Source: Thermoplasmatales archaeon UBA509 (GTDB lineage Archaea > Thermoplasmatota > Thermoplasmata > Thermoplasmatales > Thermoplasmataceae). Taken from it: a DNA stretch of 11,815 nt. Both the position numbers and the translations under genes were made by a program. Of this stretch, positions 1-6,548 are shown piece after piece. The stretch is taken from positions 1-11,815 of the forward strand of contig DAJC01000001.1 in the NCBI GenBank assembly GCA_002498845.1. The letters are read 5' to 3'. Numbering within the stretch: the stretch's first letter is position 1; each line of letters starts with the position of its first letter. The notes under the pieces were generated by a model. It had not been told where the DNA came from and ran no database searches. It was given only the letters and a program-made list of their open reading frames with translations.

Positions 1-7
1 CATAAGA

Positions 8-220
8 TTATAGAAAAGGTCCCATGTAGATCGATGATGCTGCAAAGGACACGAATATAGCCTTATCGAGAAAACTGCTGCTCAGGAAAAGATAAGCACT
101 GGAGAATATTGAAAGGGCATAACCATCCATGAACACGCCCATGGATGAGAGGACGGTGATCACCTCAAGTTTTCTCGTTCTCCCTATCTGATCGAAAGCA
201 ACTGTTTCCAATGCACACAA
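8..220 (-). pseudogene. N-terminal fragment of an MFS transporter, probably broken
   Basis: The frame encodes about 70 residues resembling the start of a major facilitator superfamily permease: a short basic cytoplasmic head (FDQIGRTRKLE), then a first membrane helix with the typical GVFMDGYALS segment, then the beginning of a second helix (FAASSIYMGPFL). It stops at TAA (positions 10-8), where about 330 further residues and the DRxGRR loop would be expected. In another frame the last visible codons read T-F-S-I-I-L, a plausible helix-2 continuation, so a frameshift near a TTTT run is possible. There is no ATG start: only TTG at 220 or 211, with an in-frame stop at 229-227. Substrate cannot be told. 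Only 7 bases lie beyond the stop, so decay, a nonsense mutation and a sequencing error cannot be separated. Confidence 0.5.
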
Positions 221-269
221 ATGGATTTACGGTATTTGCAGTTTGCTATGGGCACAGTAATCCGTCAAC

Positions 270-279
270 TATTTAATAA
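270..279 (+). promoter_or_regulatory. TATA box of the metal-transporter gene
   Basis: TATTTAATAA lies with its centre about 24 nt before the ATG at 298. That is the archaeal TATA-to-start spacing for a leaderless transcript, and no Shine-Dalgarno precedes the ATG. The same AT-rich core read on the other strand (TTATTAAATA) could serve the divergent MFS fragment. Confidence 0.5.
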
Positions 280-288
280 CTAAGTTAT
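276..288. promoter_or_regulatory. 13-bp palindrome, candidate operator
   Basis: ATAACT-A-AGTTAT is a perfect inverted repeat with 6-bp arms around one central base. It overlaps the downstream end of the TATA box and ends 9 bp before the start codon. A protein bound here would block TBP/TFB or RNA polymerase. The region is AT-rich, so chance is possible, and which regulator might bind is unknown. Confidence 0.35.
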
Positions 289-297
289 ACTGTTGCA

Positions 298-903
298 ATG
301 TCCATCTTTGCCGCCATACTTGCCCTTGCTGTCATCCTGGCGGGACTTCACATGCTTACCCCGGATCACTGGATCCCACTCACAGTGGTTTCTTCAAGGC
401 TCAGCTTTTCTCACAGGAGGACATATGCAACGGCTGCCTTTCTTGGAATACTTCATGCTGGAACTTCAGCAACACTTGCCCTCATCGCTCTCTTCATCGG
501 CACCGTTGTTGCAGGGAGGTATGAAAATTACCTGAACTACGGGGCAATTCTTCTACTTGTTGCCGTTGGGCTTTATTTCATTGTCACTGGATACTCTGAA
601 CATGATGCGGGAAATGATGTCTCTGGGACTTCCGTCAGTACAGTGCTGACCATAAGCATATTTCCCGACCTGGCTCTCATGCCAATAGTCCTTGCGGGGG
701 CATCGCTCTCTCCTGTAGATATGGGCACTGTCATCATTGCATTCGCACTGGCAAGCGCACTGTCTCTGACACTTGTGGTATACGGTGCAATCAGGGGTTT
801 TGCCAGGGGGCTTGAAAAAATACCCCCGAGATACATCGATTACATCATGGGAGCCATACTTCTGGCAACAGCCGCATTTGTGGCACTGGCTGATTTCCTG
901 TGA
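298..903 (+). CDS. NicO/RcnA-like metal ion transporter, six membrane helices
   Basis: A 201-residue integral membrane protein with about six predicted helices (roughly residues 3-27, 44-72, 80-98, 114-136, 140-165, 181-200). Helix 1 carries HMLTPDHW (His18, Asp23, His24), which matches the H-x4-D-H signature that lines the metal site in nickel/cobalt permeases and NicO/RcnA exporters. Helix 2 carries a second His in GILHAGTSAT (His53). The loop after helix 3 has a short His/Asp patch (EHDAGND). This supports transport of a divalent metal such as Ni or Co across the cytoplasmic membrane; direction and metal are not evident. The ATG follows a TATA box by about 24 nt and seems leaderless. It is a single-gene unit ending 24 bp from the convergent mqnD-like gene. 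Other transporters of the wider LysE/NicO-type membrane group remain possible. Confidence 0.65.
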   Translation: MSIFAAILALAVILAGLHMLTPDHWIPLTVVSSRLSFSHRRTYATAAFLGILHAGTSATLALIALFIGTVVAGRYENYLNYGAILLLVAVGLYFIVTGYSEHDAGNDVSGTSVSTVLTISIFPDLALMPIVLAGASLSPVDMGTVIIAFALASALSLTLVVYGAIRGFARGLEKIPPRYIDYIMGAILLATAAFVALADFL

Positions 904-927
904 TGGTGGGAGTCATCTGAATGGAGA

Positions 928-1743
928 TCAGATAATCTCCACCTCGAATGGCTCAAGAAATCCCATGCTGAATGCCCTGCTGAAAAAGAGATCAAGGGCC
1001 TTCCTGCCCTGTTCCCCAAAATCAACGGAAAGTGGGTTAACGTACATCTTGATGAATTTTCTCTCAAGCTCCATATCAGGATACCTGGCGTATTTCAGGG
1101 AATAGCGCACTGCATCGTCCTCATGCTGGAATCCATACTTGATTGACGCGTCGAAGTCTGCCATGTATTTTTTTGCGTCTTCCATGGAAACGGCCTTCCT
1201 TATTGCGTTGAATCCCAGAGGGACTGGCAGACTGCCCGCATATTTCTTCCACTGCTGGTAAAGGTCCATCACCTCCATGAGGCCTTTCTCCCTGAAGGTG
1301 AGCTGCTCGTCGTGGATGAGAACACCTGCATCAGCCTGGCCCGACAGGACAGCTTCGGGTATAAGGTCAAACCTCATCTGCCTGAACTCCCTGGGTTCCG
1401 GCGCAAACATCCGGTAGAGCAGGAAAGATGAGGTGTATTCACCGGGGACTGCCACAACAGCTCTTGATAGATCAACATCCTTCCTGGCAATGACTTTCGG
1501 GCCGTATGTCAGGCCAAAGCTGGCCCCAGAAGAGGTCAGTCTGTACCTGTCATGGAAGTGGGCATAACCTCCGGCGGAAATTGCAGTGACATCGTAAAGT
1601 TCCTTTGGGGCCTCTGCATTGAGAGTCTCTATATCCTTAACTGTCTGCTGGTATTGGAATGCACATGGTATCTTCTTTTCGAACATGCCGTAGAACATGA
1701 ATGAATCATCAGGGTCAGGCGTGTGCGCAATTCTGAATTTCAT
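928..1743 (-). CDS. mqnD: MqnD-family 1,4-dihydroxy-6-naphthoate synthase
   Basis: 271 residues, the usual MqnD length. MqnD converts cyclic dehypoxanthinyl futalosine into 1,4-dihydroxy-6-naphthoate in the futalosine route to menaquinone, in the cytoplasm. The protein has the periplasmic-binding-protein-like fold of this family but no signal peptide. Recognisable parts are the N-terminal RIAHTPDPDDSFMFYG, the substrate-loop region VTAISAGGYAHF (52-63), GLTYGPKVIAR (77-87) and VLIHDEQLTF (141-150). His144 in the last motif lies where MqnD enzymes have their catalytic His. ATG at 1743 is the natural start, with no Shine-Dalgarno. A weak TATA-like AAGCTATGTTG lies about 25 nt upstream, suggesting a leaderless message. 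No mqnA, mqnB or mqnC is in the window. Some proteins of this family are annotated only as solute-binding-like proteins, so the exact reaction is inferred. Confidence 0.8.
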   Translation of the reverse strand: MKFRIAHTPDPDDSFMFYGMFEKKIPCAFQYQQTVKDIETLNAEAPKELYDVTAISAGGYAHFHDRYRLTSSGASFGLTYGPKVIARKDVDLSRAVVAVPGEYTSSFLLYRMFAPEPREFRQMRFDLIPEAVLSGQADAGVLIHDEQLTFREKGLMEVMDLYQQWKKYAGSLPVPLGFNAIRKAVSMEDAKKYMADFDASIKYGFQHEDDAVRYSLKYARYPDMELERKFIKMYVNPLSVDFGEQGRKALDLFFSRAFSMGFLEPFEVEII

Positions 1744-1876
1744 GAATGGTAATCGCCCGATGCAACATAGCTTTTTCCTGAGGTCGTACTTGCAGAGTTA
1801 TTTGCATATGATGTTTTACCATCAAGCAAGACGTGTTACTGTGAAAAATACAAGTATCTTGAATTAAGCAGTCAGG

Positions 1877-1884
1877 TTATATAG
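1877..1884 (+). promoter_or_regulatory. TATA box of the carbamate kinase gene
   Basis: TTATATAG is the clearest TATA match in the 175-bp divergent region 1744-1918. With normal archaeal spacing the transcript would start near 1906, giving a leader of about 13 nt that just includes the GGGGAG ribosome-binding site at 1909-1914, 4 nt before the ATG. The rest of the region shows only short inverted repeats (TGATG/CATCA at 1809-1824, ATAC/GTAT at 1848-1857) that I would not call sites. Confidence 0.5.
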
Positions 1885-1918
1885 CTGTCTGGAATCACAT
1901 AATCTCCCGGGGAGTTTT

Positions 1919-2848
1919 ATGGAAAGGATTCTTATCGCTTTCGGAGGAAACGCACTTCTCAGGAATGGTGACGATTCCTCATATGAGATGCAGCTGAAGC
2001 GAGCCACTGAGGCCATGGAGAAAATATGGAAAGTTGTTCTGGACAACGAGGTGATCATAACTCATGGAAACGGACCGCAGGTCGGAAAAATACTGCTCCA
2101 GAATGAGCACTCACGGGATATTACACACCCAATGCCGCTTCACGCCTGTGGCTCAATGTCGCAGGGGCTCATCGGCGAGATACTGATCACTGCATATGAT
2201 GAAATGAAGACCAGGTACGGGGTCTCAAAGGATGCTGCCGTAATATTCACCAGGACTGTGGTGAATGAGGACGATGAGGCTTTTCACAACCCCAGCAAAC
2301 CAATAGGCCCATATTACAGCAGCGAAGATGCAGGGAAGTATATGAAGGAGAGTGGCTGGGTCGTGAAGGAGGAGCCCGGGAAGGGGTTCAGGAGAGTCGT
2401 GCCGTCACCATATCCAGTTGATATTGCTGAAAGATCCGCCATATTCTCAATGCTGACGTCCGGATACCTGCCCATATGTGTGGGGGGAGGCGGTATTCCA
2501 GTAATAAAGACCGTGTCCGGATACAGAGGGGTGGATGCCGTGATTGACAAGGATCTTGCTTCTTCCCTGATGGCAAACATCCTCGAAGCCCATAAATTTG
2601 TCATTCTTACAGATGTGGATGGAGTATACCTCAGGTACGGGAAGCCGGACCAGGAAAAGCTTGCAAGAATCAGTGCAGGCGATCTGAGGAAGCTTTACAC
2701 CCAGGGTAGTTTCCCCGGAGGGAGCATCGGGCCGAAGGTCAGGGCTGCACTGGAGTTTGTGGAACGGAACCACGGAATTTCAATAATTGGATCTCTTGAT
2801 GATGCTTCAAATGTCATAGCCGGGAAATCGGGCACTGTTGTCTACTGA
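1919..2848 (+). CDS. arcC: Carbamate kinase
   Basis: 309 residues, full length for carbamate kinase, a cytosolic amino-acid-kinase-fold enzyme that reversibly transfers phosphate between carbamoyl phosphate and ADP (ATP + carbamate + ammonia side). Visible motifs are the nucleotide/substrate loop FGGNALL near the N-terminus, THGNGPQVG, the family-specific insert with NPSKPIGPYY, GGGGIPV, the ATP-site LTDVDGVY and the C-terminal FPGGSIGPKVRAA. The NPSKPIGP insert separates it from acetylglutamate kinase, UMP kinase and isopentenyl phosphate kinase. The start is ATG with GGGGAG 4 nt upstream. No arginine deiminase or ornithine carbamoyltransferase gene is nearby, so whether it makes ATP or supplies carbamoyl phosphate is open. 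Its last 7 bp overlap the end of the convergent phosphoribosyltransferase gene. Confidence 0.92.
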   Translation: MERILIAFGGNALLRNGDDSSYEMQLKRATEAMEKIWKVVLDNEVIITHGNGPQVGKILLQNEHSRDITHPMPLHACGSMSQGLIGEILITAYDEMKTRYGVSKDAAVIFTRTVVNEDDEAFHNPSKPIGPYYSSEDAGKYMKESGWVVKEEPGKGFRRVVPSPYPVDIAERSAIFSMLTSGYLPICVGGGGIPVIKTVSGYRGVDAVIDKDLASSLMANILEAHKFVILTDVDGVYLRYGKPDQEKLARISAGDLRKLYTQGSFPGGSIGPKVRAALEFVERNHGISIIGSLDDASNVIAGKSGTVVY

Positions 2849-3504
2849 ACTACCGCTTTCTCTGGCAGCCTGAATTTCCCGGATTTGAGGACCAGCTTGC
2901 CTGCAGTGACAAAATCATCCAGTACCTTCTTCAGGTGCTTCTGCGGGATGACAAGCTCGAAATTCTCCAGAAGGAGCTCCGTCACCTGTTCAAGAGATGA
3001 CTCTTTCCTGAGTACCCTTGACAGAAGGTTGTCAACGTCCTCATATACATTCCACGGGAAGATGAACCACGCCCAGTTCTTCTCTGTAATCTCCTCGCCG
3101 TAAAAATCAGGAACAAAACTGGATCTTGTTATGTGCAGCATGGTGGCGGTCTTCACCTCTGCAGGATTCTGCTTCCTGACAAATTCATGGGCAAGCTTCA
3201 TGCTCTGTCCGGTGTCCGTTATATCGTCCACAATGAGCACACGCTTTCCCTTGATATTAAGCACGCCGGGATCCCTGAGGACAGCCTTGCCGTCCTGGGT
3301 GGCAGTTATTCCCCAATGTTCCGTTTTTATGGAGAGCAAATCCTTAATCCACAGTGAATCGGAGAGAATTCTGGCCGGAACAAGCCCACCACGTGACAAA
3401 CCTATAATGAGATCCGGACTGAACGTGTTCACAATCTGTTTCCTGACTTCATCACACCATCTTTCTATATCATCCCATGAAACTGCCTTTGCCCTGAACT
3501 CCAT
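2842..3504 (-). CDS. Purine-type phosphoribosyltransferase with C-terminal extension
   Basis: 220 residues. Residues 1-155 form a type I phosphoribosyltransferase domain: IIGLSRGGLVPARILSD (33-49) is the PPi loop region and RVLIVDDITDTGQS (88-101) is the PRPP-binding signature with the acidic pair Asp93-Asp94. KNWAWFIFPW (142-151) resembles the hood of archaeal and bacterial xanthine/guanine-type enzymes (COG2236-like), so purine base salvage from PRPP is the likely role; the base cannot be read out. Residues 166-220 are an extra tail with two or three helices and a strand pair (GKLVLKSGKFRLP), looking like a winged helix. The ATG at 3504 is fixed by a strong AAGGAGG 6 nt upstream. It lies 80 bp downstream of ppdK on the same strand, so co-transcription is possible, though AATTTTAA near 3535-3542 could be its own TATA box. 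Confidence 0.8.
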   Translation of the reverse strand: MEFRAKAVSWDDIERWCDEVRKQIVNTFSPDLIIGLSRGGLVPARILSDSLWIKDLLSIKTEHWGITATQDGKAVLRDPGVLNIKGKRVLIVDDITDTGQSMKLAHEFVRKQNPAEVKTATMLHITRSSFVPDFYGEEITEKNWAWFIFPWNVYEDVDNLLSRVLRKESSLEQVTELLLENFELVIPQKHLKKVLDDFVTAGKLVLKSGKFRLPEKAVVQ

Positions 3505-3510
3505 TCTTAA

Positions 3511-3517
3511 CCTCCTT
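3511..3517 (-). promoter_or_regulatory. Strong Shine-Dalgarno of the phosphoribosyltransferase gene
   Basis: AAGGAGG on the minus strand, spaced 6 nt from the ATG at 3504-3502, settles the start. The nearby TATA-like AATTTTAA (3542-3535) would put transcription start almost on top of this site. The message may therefore instead come from ppdK read-through or start slightly upstream. Confidence 0.7.
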
Positions 3518-3584
3518 GATATCCTCTGCTTAGCTTAAAATTTCCCCACGGTGAAAGCCACCGCAGGGCATTACGTGATTACTT

Positions 3585-6281
3585 TCAGGCTGGAATCCTG
3601 GCTTTCCCGGCTGTGGGTGCCGGCTCTTCATCACTTATGGCAGCCCTGGCCGCTGCAAGCCGGGCTATTGGTATTCTGAAGGGGGAAGCCGACACGTAGT
3701 CAAGACCAATCCTGCTGCAGAATGCAACCGTATCGGGATCGCCACCGTGCTCTCCGCAGATTCCCACCTCAAGTTCAGGATTTGTCTCCCTACCCTTCCT
3801 TACAGCTATTTTCATGAGTTCCCCGACACCGGACTGGTCTATTGTGCTGAAGGGATCGTTCTCAAGTATTCCCTCCTCAATGTACCTTGCCAGGAATTTT
3901 CCCTCTGCGTCATCACGGCTGTATCCGAAGGTCATCTGTGTGAGGTCGTTGGTTCCAAAGGAGAAAAAGTCAGCATAGCGCGCAATTTCGTCTGCGGTTA
4001 TGCATGCGCGTGGAATCTCGATCATAGTGCCGAACTTGTATTCCACACTTTCCTCTGGATCCTCACTCTTCACCACCTTTTCAAGCCTTTCCCTGAGGAC
4101 CCTGATCTCGCTCCTGTGCCCAACCAGCGGTATCATTATCTCAGGGAAGATTTTCTTTCCTTCAGACTGTACCTGCATTGCAGCCCGGATTATGGCCCTC
4201 ACCTGCATCTCGTAGATCTCAGGATAGCTTATGCCAAGCCTGCATCCACGGAATCCAAGCATGGGATTGAATTCTTCCAGGTTCTTGATGGCCGTGTAAA
4301 TCCTCTCCGTGTCCCGGAGTTTCTTCCTATCCTCACTGGTAGCTTTCCCGCTCTTAGCAGCATTCCTGAGATCATACATCTCCTTTATTACCTCCTCCTT
4401 GTCCGGGAGGAACTCGTGAAGCGGGGGGTCCAGCAGCCTTATTATGACGGGAAAACCTTCCATTGTCCTGAAGAATTCGGTGAAATCATGGATCTGCATT
4501 GGAAGAAGCCTGTCAAGATGCCTTATTCTTTCCTCGGTACTTGAGCTCATGATCATCTCCCTCATAATGGGAAGCCTGTCGCTGCCAAGGAACATTCTCT
4601 CAGTCCTGGCAAGCCCTATACCTTCAGCTCCAAGTTTCCTGGCTTCAATAGCTTCCTCCGGTGTATTGGCGTTTGCCCTGACACCTATTTTCCTGAACCG
4701 GTCCGCCCATGAAAGTACGATGTCCATGTCCGTGTTTGATCCCGGTGCCTCCGTTTCCACAGTTCCAAGGTAAAATTCGCCTGAAGTCCCGTCTACCGTT
4801 ATGATATCCCCCTCCTTAACTGTGATATCTCCCGATACCATCTTTCGTTCGGCAACATTCACCTTGATTGATTCTGCACCAACAACCGCGGGCTTTCCCA
4901 TGGCCCTTGCCACCACGGCCGCATGGGAAGTCATCCCCCCTTTCTGCGTCAGGAATCCTTTCGAAACCACCATGCCCCTCACATCATCTGCAGTGGTCTC
5001 CGGCCTCACCAGTATGAGGGGTTTCTTCTCCTTGGACAGCTCGATTGCTCTTTCGGATGAAAATACTGCCTGTCCGGTAGCGGCCCCGGGTGAAGCTGGC
5101 AGACCATTTCCCAGGACTGTTTCCTTTCCCGTCTTCTTCACCTGAGGGTGCATCAGGGAATCAAGCATCCTGGGTGTTATTCTCATCACGGCATCCCTTT
5201 CTGTAAGGATTCCTTCCGAAACCATATCCCTGGCTATCTTCAGAGCGGCCTTTGCAGTTCTCTTCCCGGACCTGGTCTGGAGAAGATAAAAAACATCGTC
5301 CTCCACAGTGAACTCAATATCCTGCATGTCGCCATAGTGCTTTTCCAGCTTTTCTGCTGAATCCAGCAGCGCCCTGTAAGCAGATGGCAGCTCCCTGGAC
5401 ATGTCGGATATGTGGCGTGGGGTCCTGATACCTGATACTACGTCCTCGCCCTGAGCGTTAACCAGATATTCTGCAAAAAGTACCTTTTCGCCTGAGTTTG
5501 GGTTCCTTGTGAATGCAACCCCGGTGGCAGATCTGGGGCCAGTGTTTCCAAAGACCATGGAAACTATGCTCACCGCCGTCCCCATCCATTCGCCTATGCC
5601 ATTCTCCTTCCTGTAAACCTGTGCCCGGGGAGAATTCCAGGAACGGAATACGGCCTCAATGGCCTGTTCCATCTGTTCCCTGACATCCTGCGGGAAAACC
5701 TTTCCATGGGCTTCGTAGATTCCACCGTAAATCTTTATGAGATCGGATATGTCTGCTGAATCCAGGTCGGTGTCGAACTTTCTTCCACGCTGCTCCTTGA
5801 TTTTTTCAAGGGCATCCGAAAATTCTCTGCTGTCAATTCCCAGAACAATTGATCCAAACATCTGAATCAGCCTTCTGTAGGAATCCAGCGCAAATCTCCT
5901 GTTTCCTGAACGTTTTTCCAGGCCCTTGAGTGTTTCGCTGTTCAGGCCTACATTGAGAACTGTGTCCATCATTCCGGGCATGCTTACCGGGGCGCCTGAT
6001 CTGACTGAAACAAGCAGGGGGGTTTCCGGATCACCGAATCTTCGTCCCGACTGCTTTTCCACGTGCTTGAGCGCATTCCACACCTGATCCATCATTCCGG
6101 CCGGAAAGTCCTCTGCCTTCAGGTATTCCCTGCAGGCCTCTGTGGTTATGGTGAAACCGGGAGGGACATTCAGTCCGATTCGGGTCATCTCTGCAAGCCC
6201 GGCTCCCTTTCCACCCAGCAGATCCACCATTTCCTTGCTTCCTTCCTGGAACAGGTAAACGTATTTTCTGTCTTTGTTCAC
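3585..6281 (-). CDS. ppdK: Pyruvate, phosphate dikinase
   Basis: 898 residues, typical for PPDK, which interconverts pyruvate + ATP + Pi and PEP + AMP + PPi at the glycolysis/gluconeogenesis junction in the cytosol. Domains in order: N-terminal ATP-grasp domain (about 1-340) with LLGGKGAGLAEM (21-32), SVRSGAPVSMPGMMDT (92-107) and DIEFTVEDDVFYLLQTR; swivelling phosphohistidine domain (about 390-510) with GGMTSHAAVVARAMGKPAVV and His453 as the phosphoryl carrier; PEP/pyruvate TIM barrel (about 530-875) with GLARTERMF (556-564), MIEIPRA (753-759), SFGTNDLTQMT (774-784) and GICGEHGGDP carrying catalytic Cys842. MIEIPRA-GTNDLTQ and the N-terminal MPGMMDTVLN segment favour PPDK over PEP synthase. 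The only usable start is GTG at 6281, because an in-frame TGA lies three codons upstream. There is no Shine-Dalgarno, and a TATA box about 23 nt upstream implies a leaderless mRNA. Confidence 0.96.
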   Translation of the reverse strand: MNKDRKYVYLFQEGSKEMVDLLGGKGAGLAEMTRIGLNVPPGFTITTEACREYLKAEDFPAGMMDQVWNALKHVEKQSGRRFGDPETPLLVSVRSGAPVSMPGMMDTVLNVGLNSETLKGLEKRSGNRRFALDSYRRLIQMFGSIVLGIDSREFSDALEKIKEQRGRKFDTDLDSADISDLIKIYGGIYEAHGKVFPQDVREQMEQAIEAVFRSWNSPRAQVYRKENGIGEWMGTAVSIVSMVFGNTGPRSATGVAFTRNPNSGEKVLFAEYLVNAQGEDVVSGIRTPRHISDMSRELPSAYRALLDSAEKLEKHYGDMQDIEFTVEDDVFYLLQTRSGKRTAKAALKIARDMVSEGILTERDAVMRITPRMLDSLMHPQVKKTGKETVLGNGLPASPGAATGQAVFSSERAIELSKEKKPLILVRPETTADDVRGMVVSKGFLTQKGGMTSHAAVVARAMGKPAVVGAESIKVNVAERKMVSGDITVKEGDIITVDGTSGEFYLGTVETEAPGSNTDMDIVLSWADRFRKIGVRANANTPEEAIEARKLGAEGIGLARTERMFLGSDRLPIMREMIMSSSTEERIRHLDRLLPMQIHDFTEFFRTMEGFPVIIRLLDPPLHEFLPDKEEVIKEMYDLRNAAKSGKATSEDRKKLRDTERIYTAIKNLEEFNPMLGFRGCRLGISYPEIYEMQVRAIIRAAMQVQSEGKKIFPEIMIPLVGHRSEIRVLRERLEKVVKSEDPEESVEYKFGTMIEIPRACITADEIARYADFFSFGTNDLTQMTFGYSRDDAEGKFLARYIEEGILENDPFSTIDQSGVGELMKIAVRKGRETNPELEVGICGEHGGDPDTVAFCSRIGLDYVSASPFRIPIARLAAARAAISDEEPAPTAGKARIPA

Positions 6282-6289
6282 AATTGTTC
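6273..6289. repeat. Direct repeat copy 1 at the ppdK start
   Basis: TTTGTTCACAATTGTTC on the plus strand. It covers the ppdK GTG start codon and the likely transcription start. It pairs with copy 2 (6311-6327), matching at 15 of 17 positions, on the other side of the TATA box. The start-to-start distance is 38 bp. See copy 2 for interpretation. Confidence 0.6.
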
Positions 6290-6299
6290 ATCCCAGAGC

Positions 6300-6308
6300 A
6301 TAAATAAC
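6300..6308 (-). promoter_or_regulatory. ppdK: TATA box of ppdK
   Basis: Minus-strand GTTATTTAT preceded by an A-rich TFB-recognition-like stretch (CAAAAA). Its centre is about 23 nt before the GTG start, consistent with a leaderless ppdK transcript. It sits exactly between the two direct-repeat copies. Confidence 0.5.
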
Positions 6309-6310
6309 TT

Positions 6311-6327
6311 TTTGTTCGCAATTGGTC
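6311..6327. repeat. Direct repeat copy 2 upstream of the ppdK TATA box
   Basis: TTTGTTCGCAATTGGTC on the plus strand, 15/17 identical to copy 1. It abuts the TATA box and covers the position of the TFB-recognition element. Two same-orientation copies bracketing a core promoter are a classic layout for cooperative repressor binding. The regulator is unknown, but ppdK is a control point of central carbon metabolism, so metabolic regulation would make sense. This is inference from position and similarity only. Confidence 0.5.
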
Positions 6328-6415
6328 TGTGATCGCCTTAACAGATTAATATTGGACAGATGCTATTTTTAAGAGGGCCTCCAGTGTTTGTTTTTCTGAA
6401 AAATTCACGAAATCA

Positions 6416-6426
6416 TTAAATATAAT
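6416..6426 (+). promoter_or_regulatory. Orphan TATA box
   Basis: TTAAATATAAT is one of the best TATA matches in the window, yet no recognised gene starts within 200 bp downstream. A transcript would begin near 6445. It lies too far from the stomatin start at 6640 for a standard core promoter, and stomatin has its own nearer TATA box. Confidence 0.4.
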
Positions 6427-6444
6427 GTGAACGCTTAGATATGA

Positions 6445-6548
6445 ATTCACCAGAACATTATCCGAAAGGGTGAGCTCTCCCATGAGATTGTTCGGGAAAC
6501 GCTGTGAATTGCGGTTCCCATCAACGTATGCGGCTCAAGTTTTTCTGG
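6445..6548 (+). ncRNA. Candidate small structured RNA
   Basis: Starts about 25 nt after the orphan TATA box. It includes a hairpin at 6494-6519: GGGAAACGC and GCGGTTCCC pair at 8 of 9 positions around an 8-nt loop. The complementary ends CCAGAA (6450-6455) and TTCTGG (6543-6548) could close the molecule, and TGAGC (6471-6475) can pair with GCTCA (6533-6537). A TTTTT run (6540-6544) near the end could help termination. I do not recognise it as SRP RNA, RNase P RNA, tRNA or a C/D guide. ACA follows the closing stem, but distances do not fit an H/ACA guide well. The same bases could be a small coding gene. Confidence 0.25.

Noticed and set aside
1762..1772. AAGCTATGTTG as a TATA box for the mqnD-like gene
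   Set aside because: Position is right (about 25 nt before the ATG) but the match is too weak to list as a feature of its own.
1809..1857. Short inverted repeats TGATG/CATCA and ATAC/GTAT between mqnD and arcC
   Set aside because: Arms of 4-5 bp in AT-rich DNA are expected by chance, and they do not overlap the core promoter of either gene.
3747..4544. A 265-codon open frame on the plus strand inside ppdK
   Set aside because: It is antisense to highly conserved PPDK motifs, has no family resemblance and low-complexity Ser/Leu/Pro-rich content typical of a shadow frame.
6031..6321. A 96-codon minus-strand frame overlapping the ppdK N-terminus
   Set aside because: It reads the conserved PPDK N-terminal coding sequence in the wrong frame; the PPDK frame has clear family motifs.
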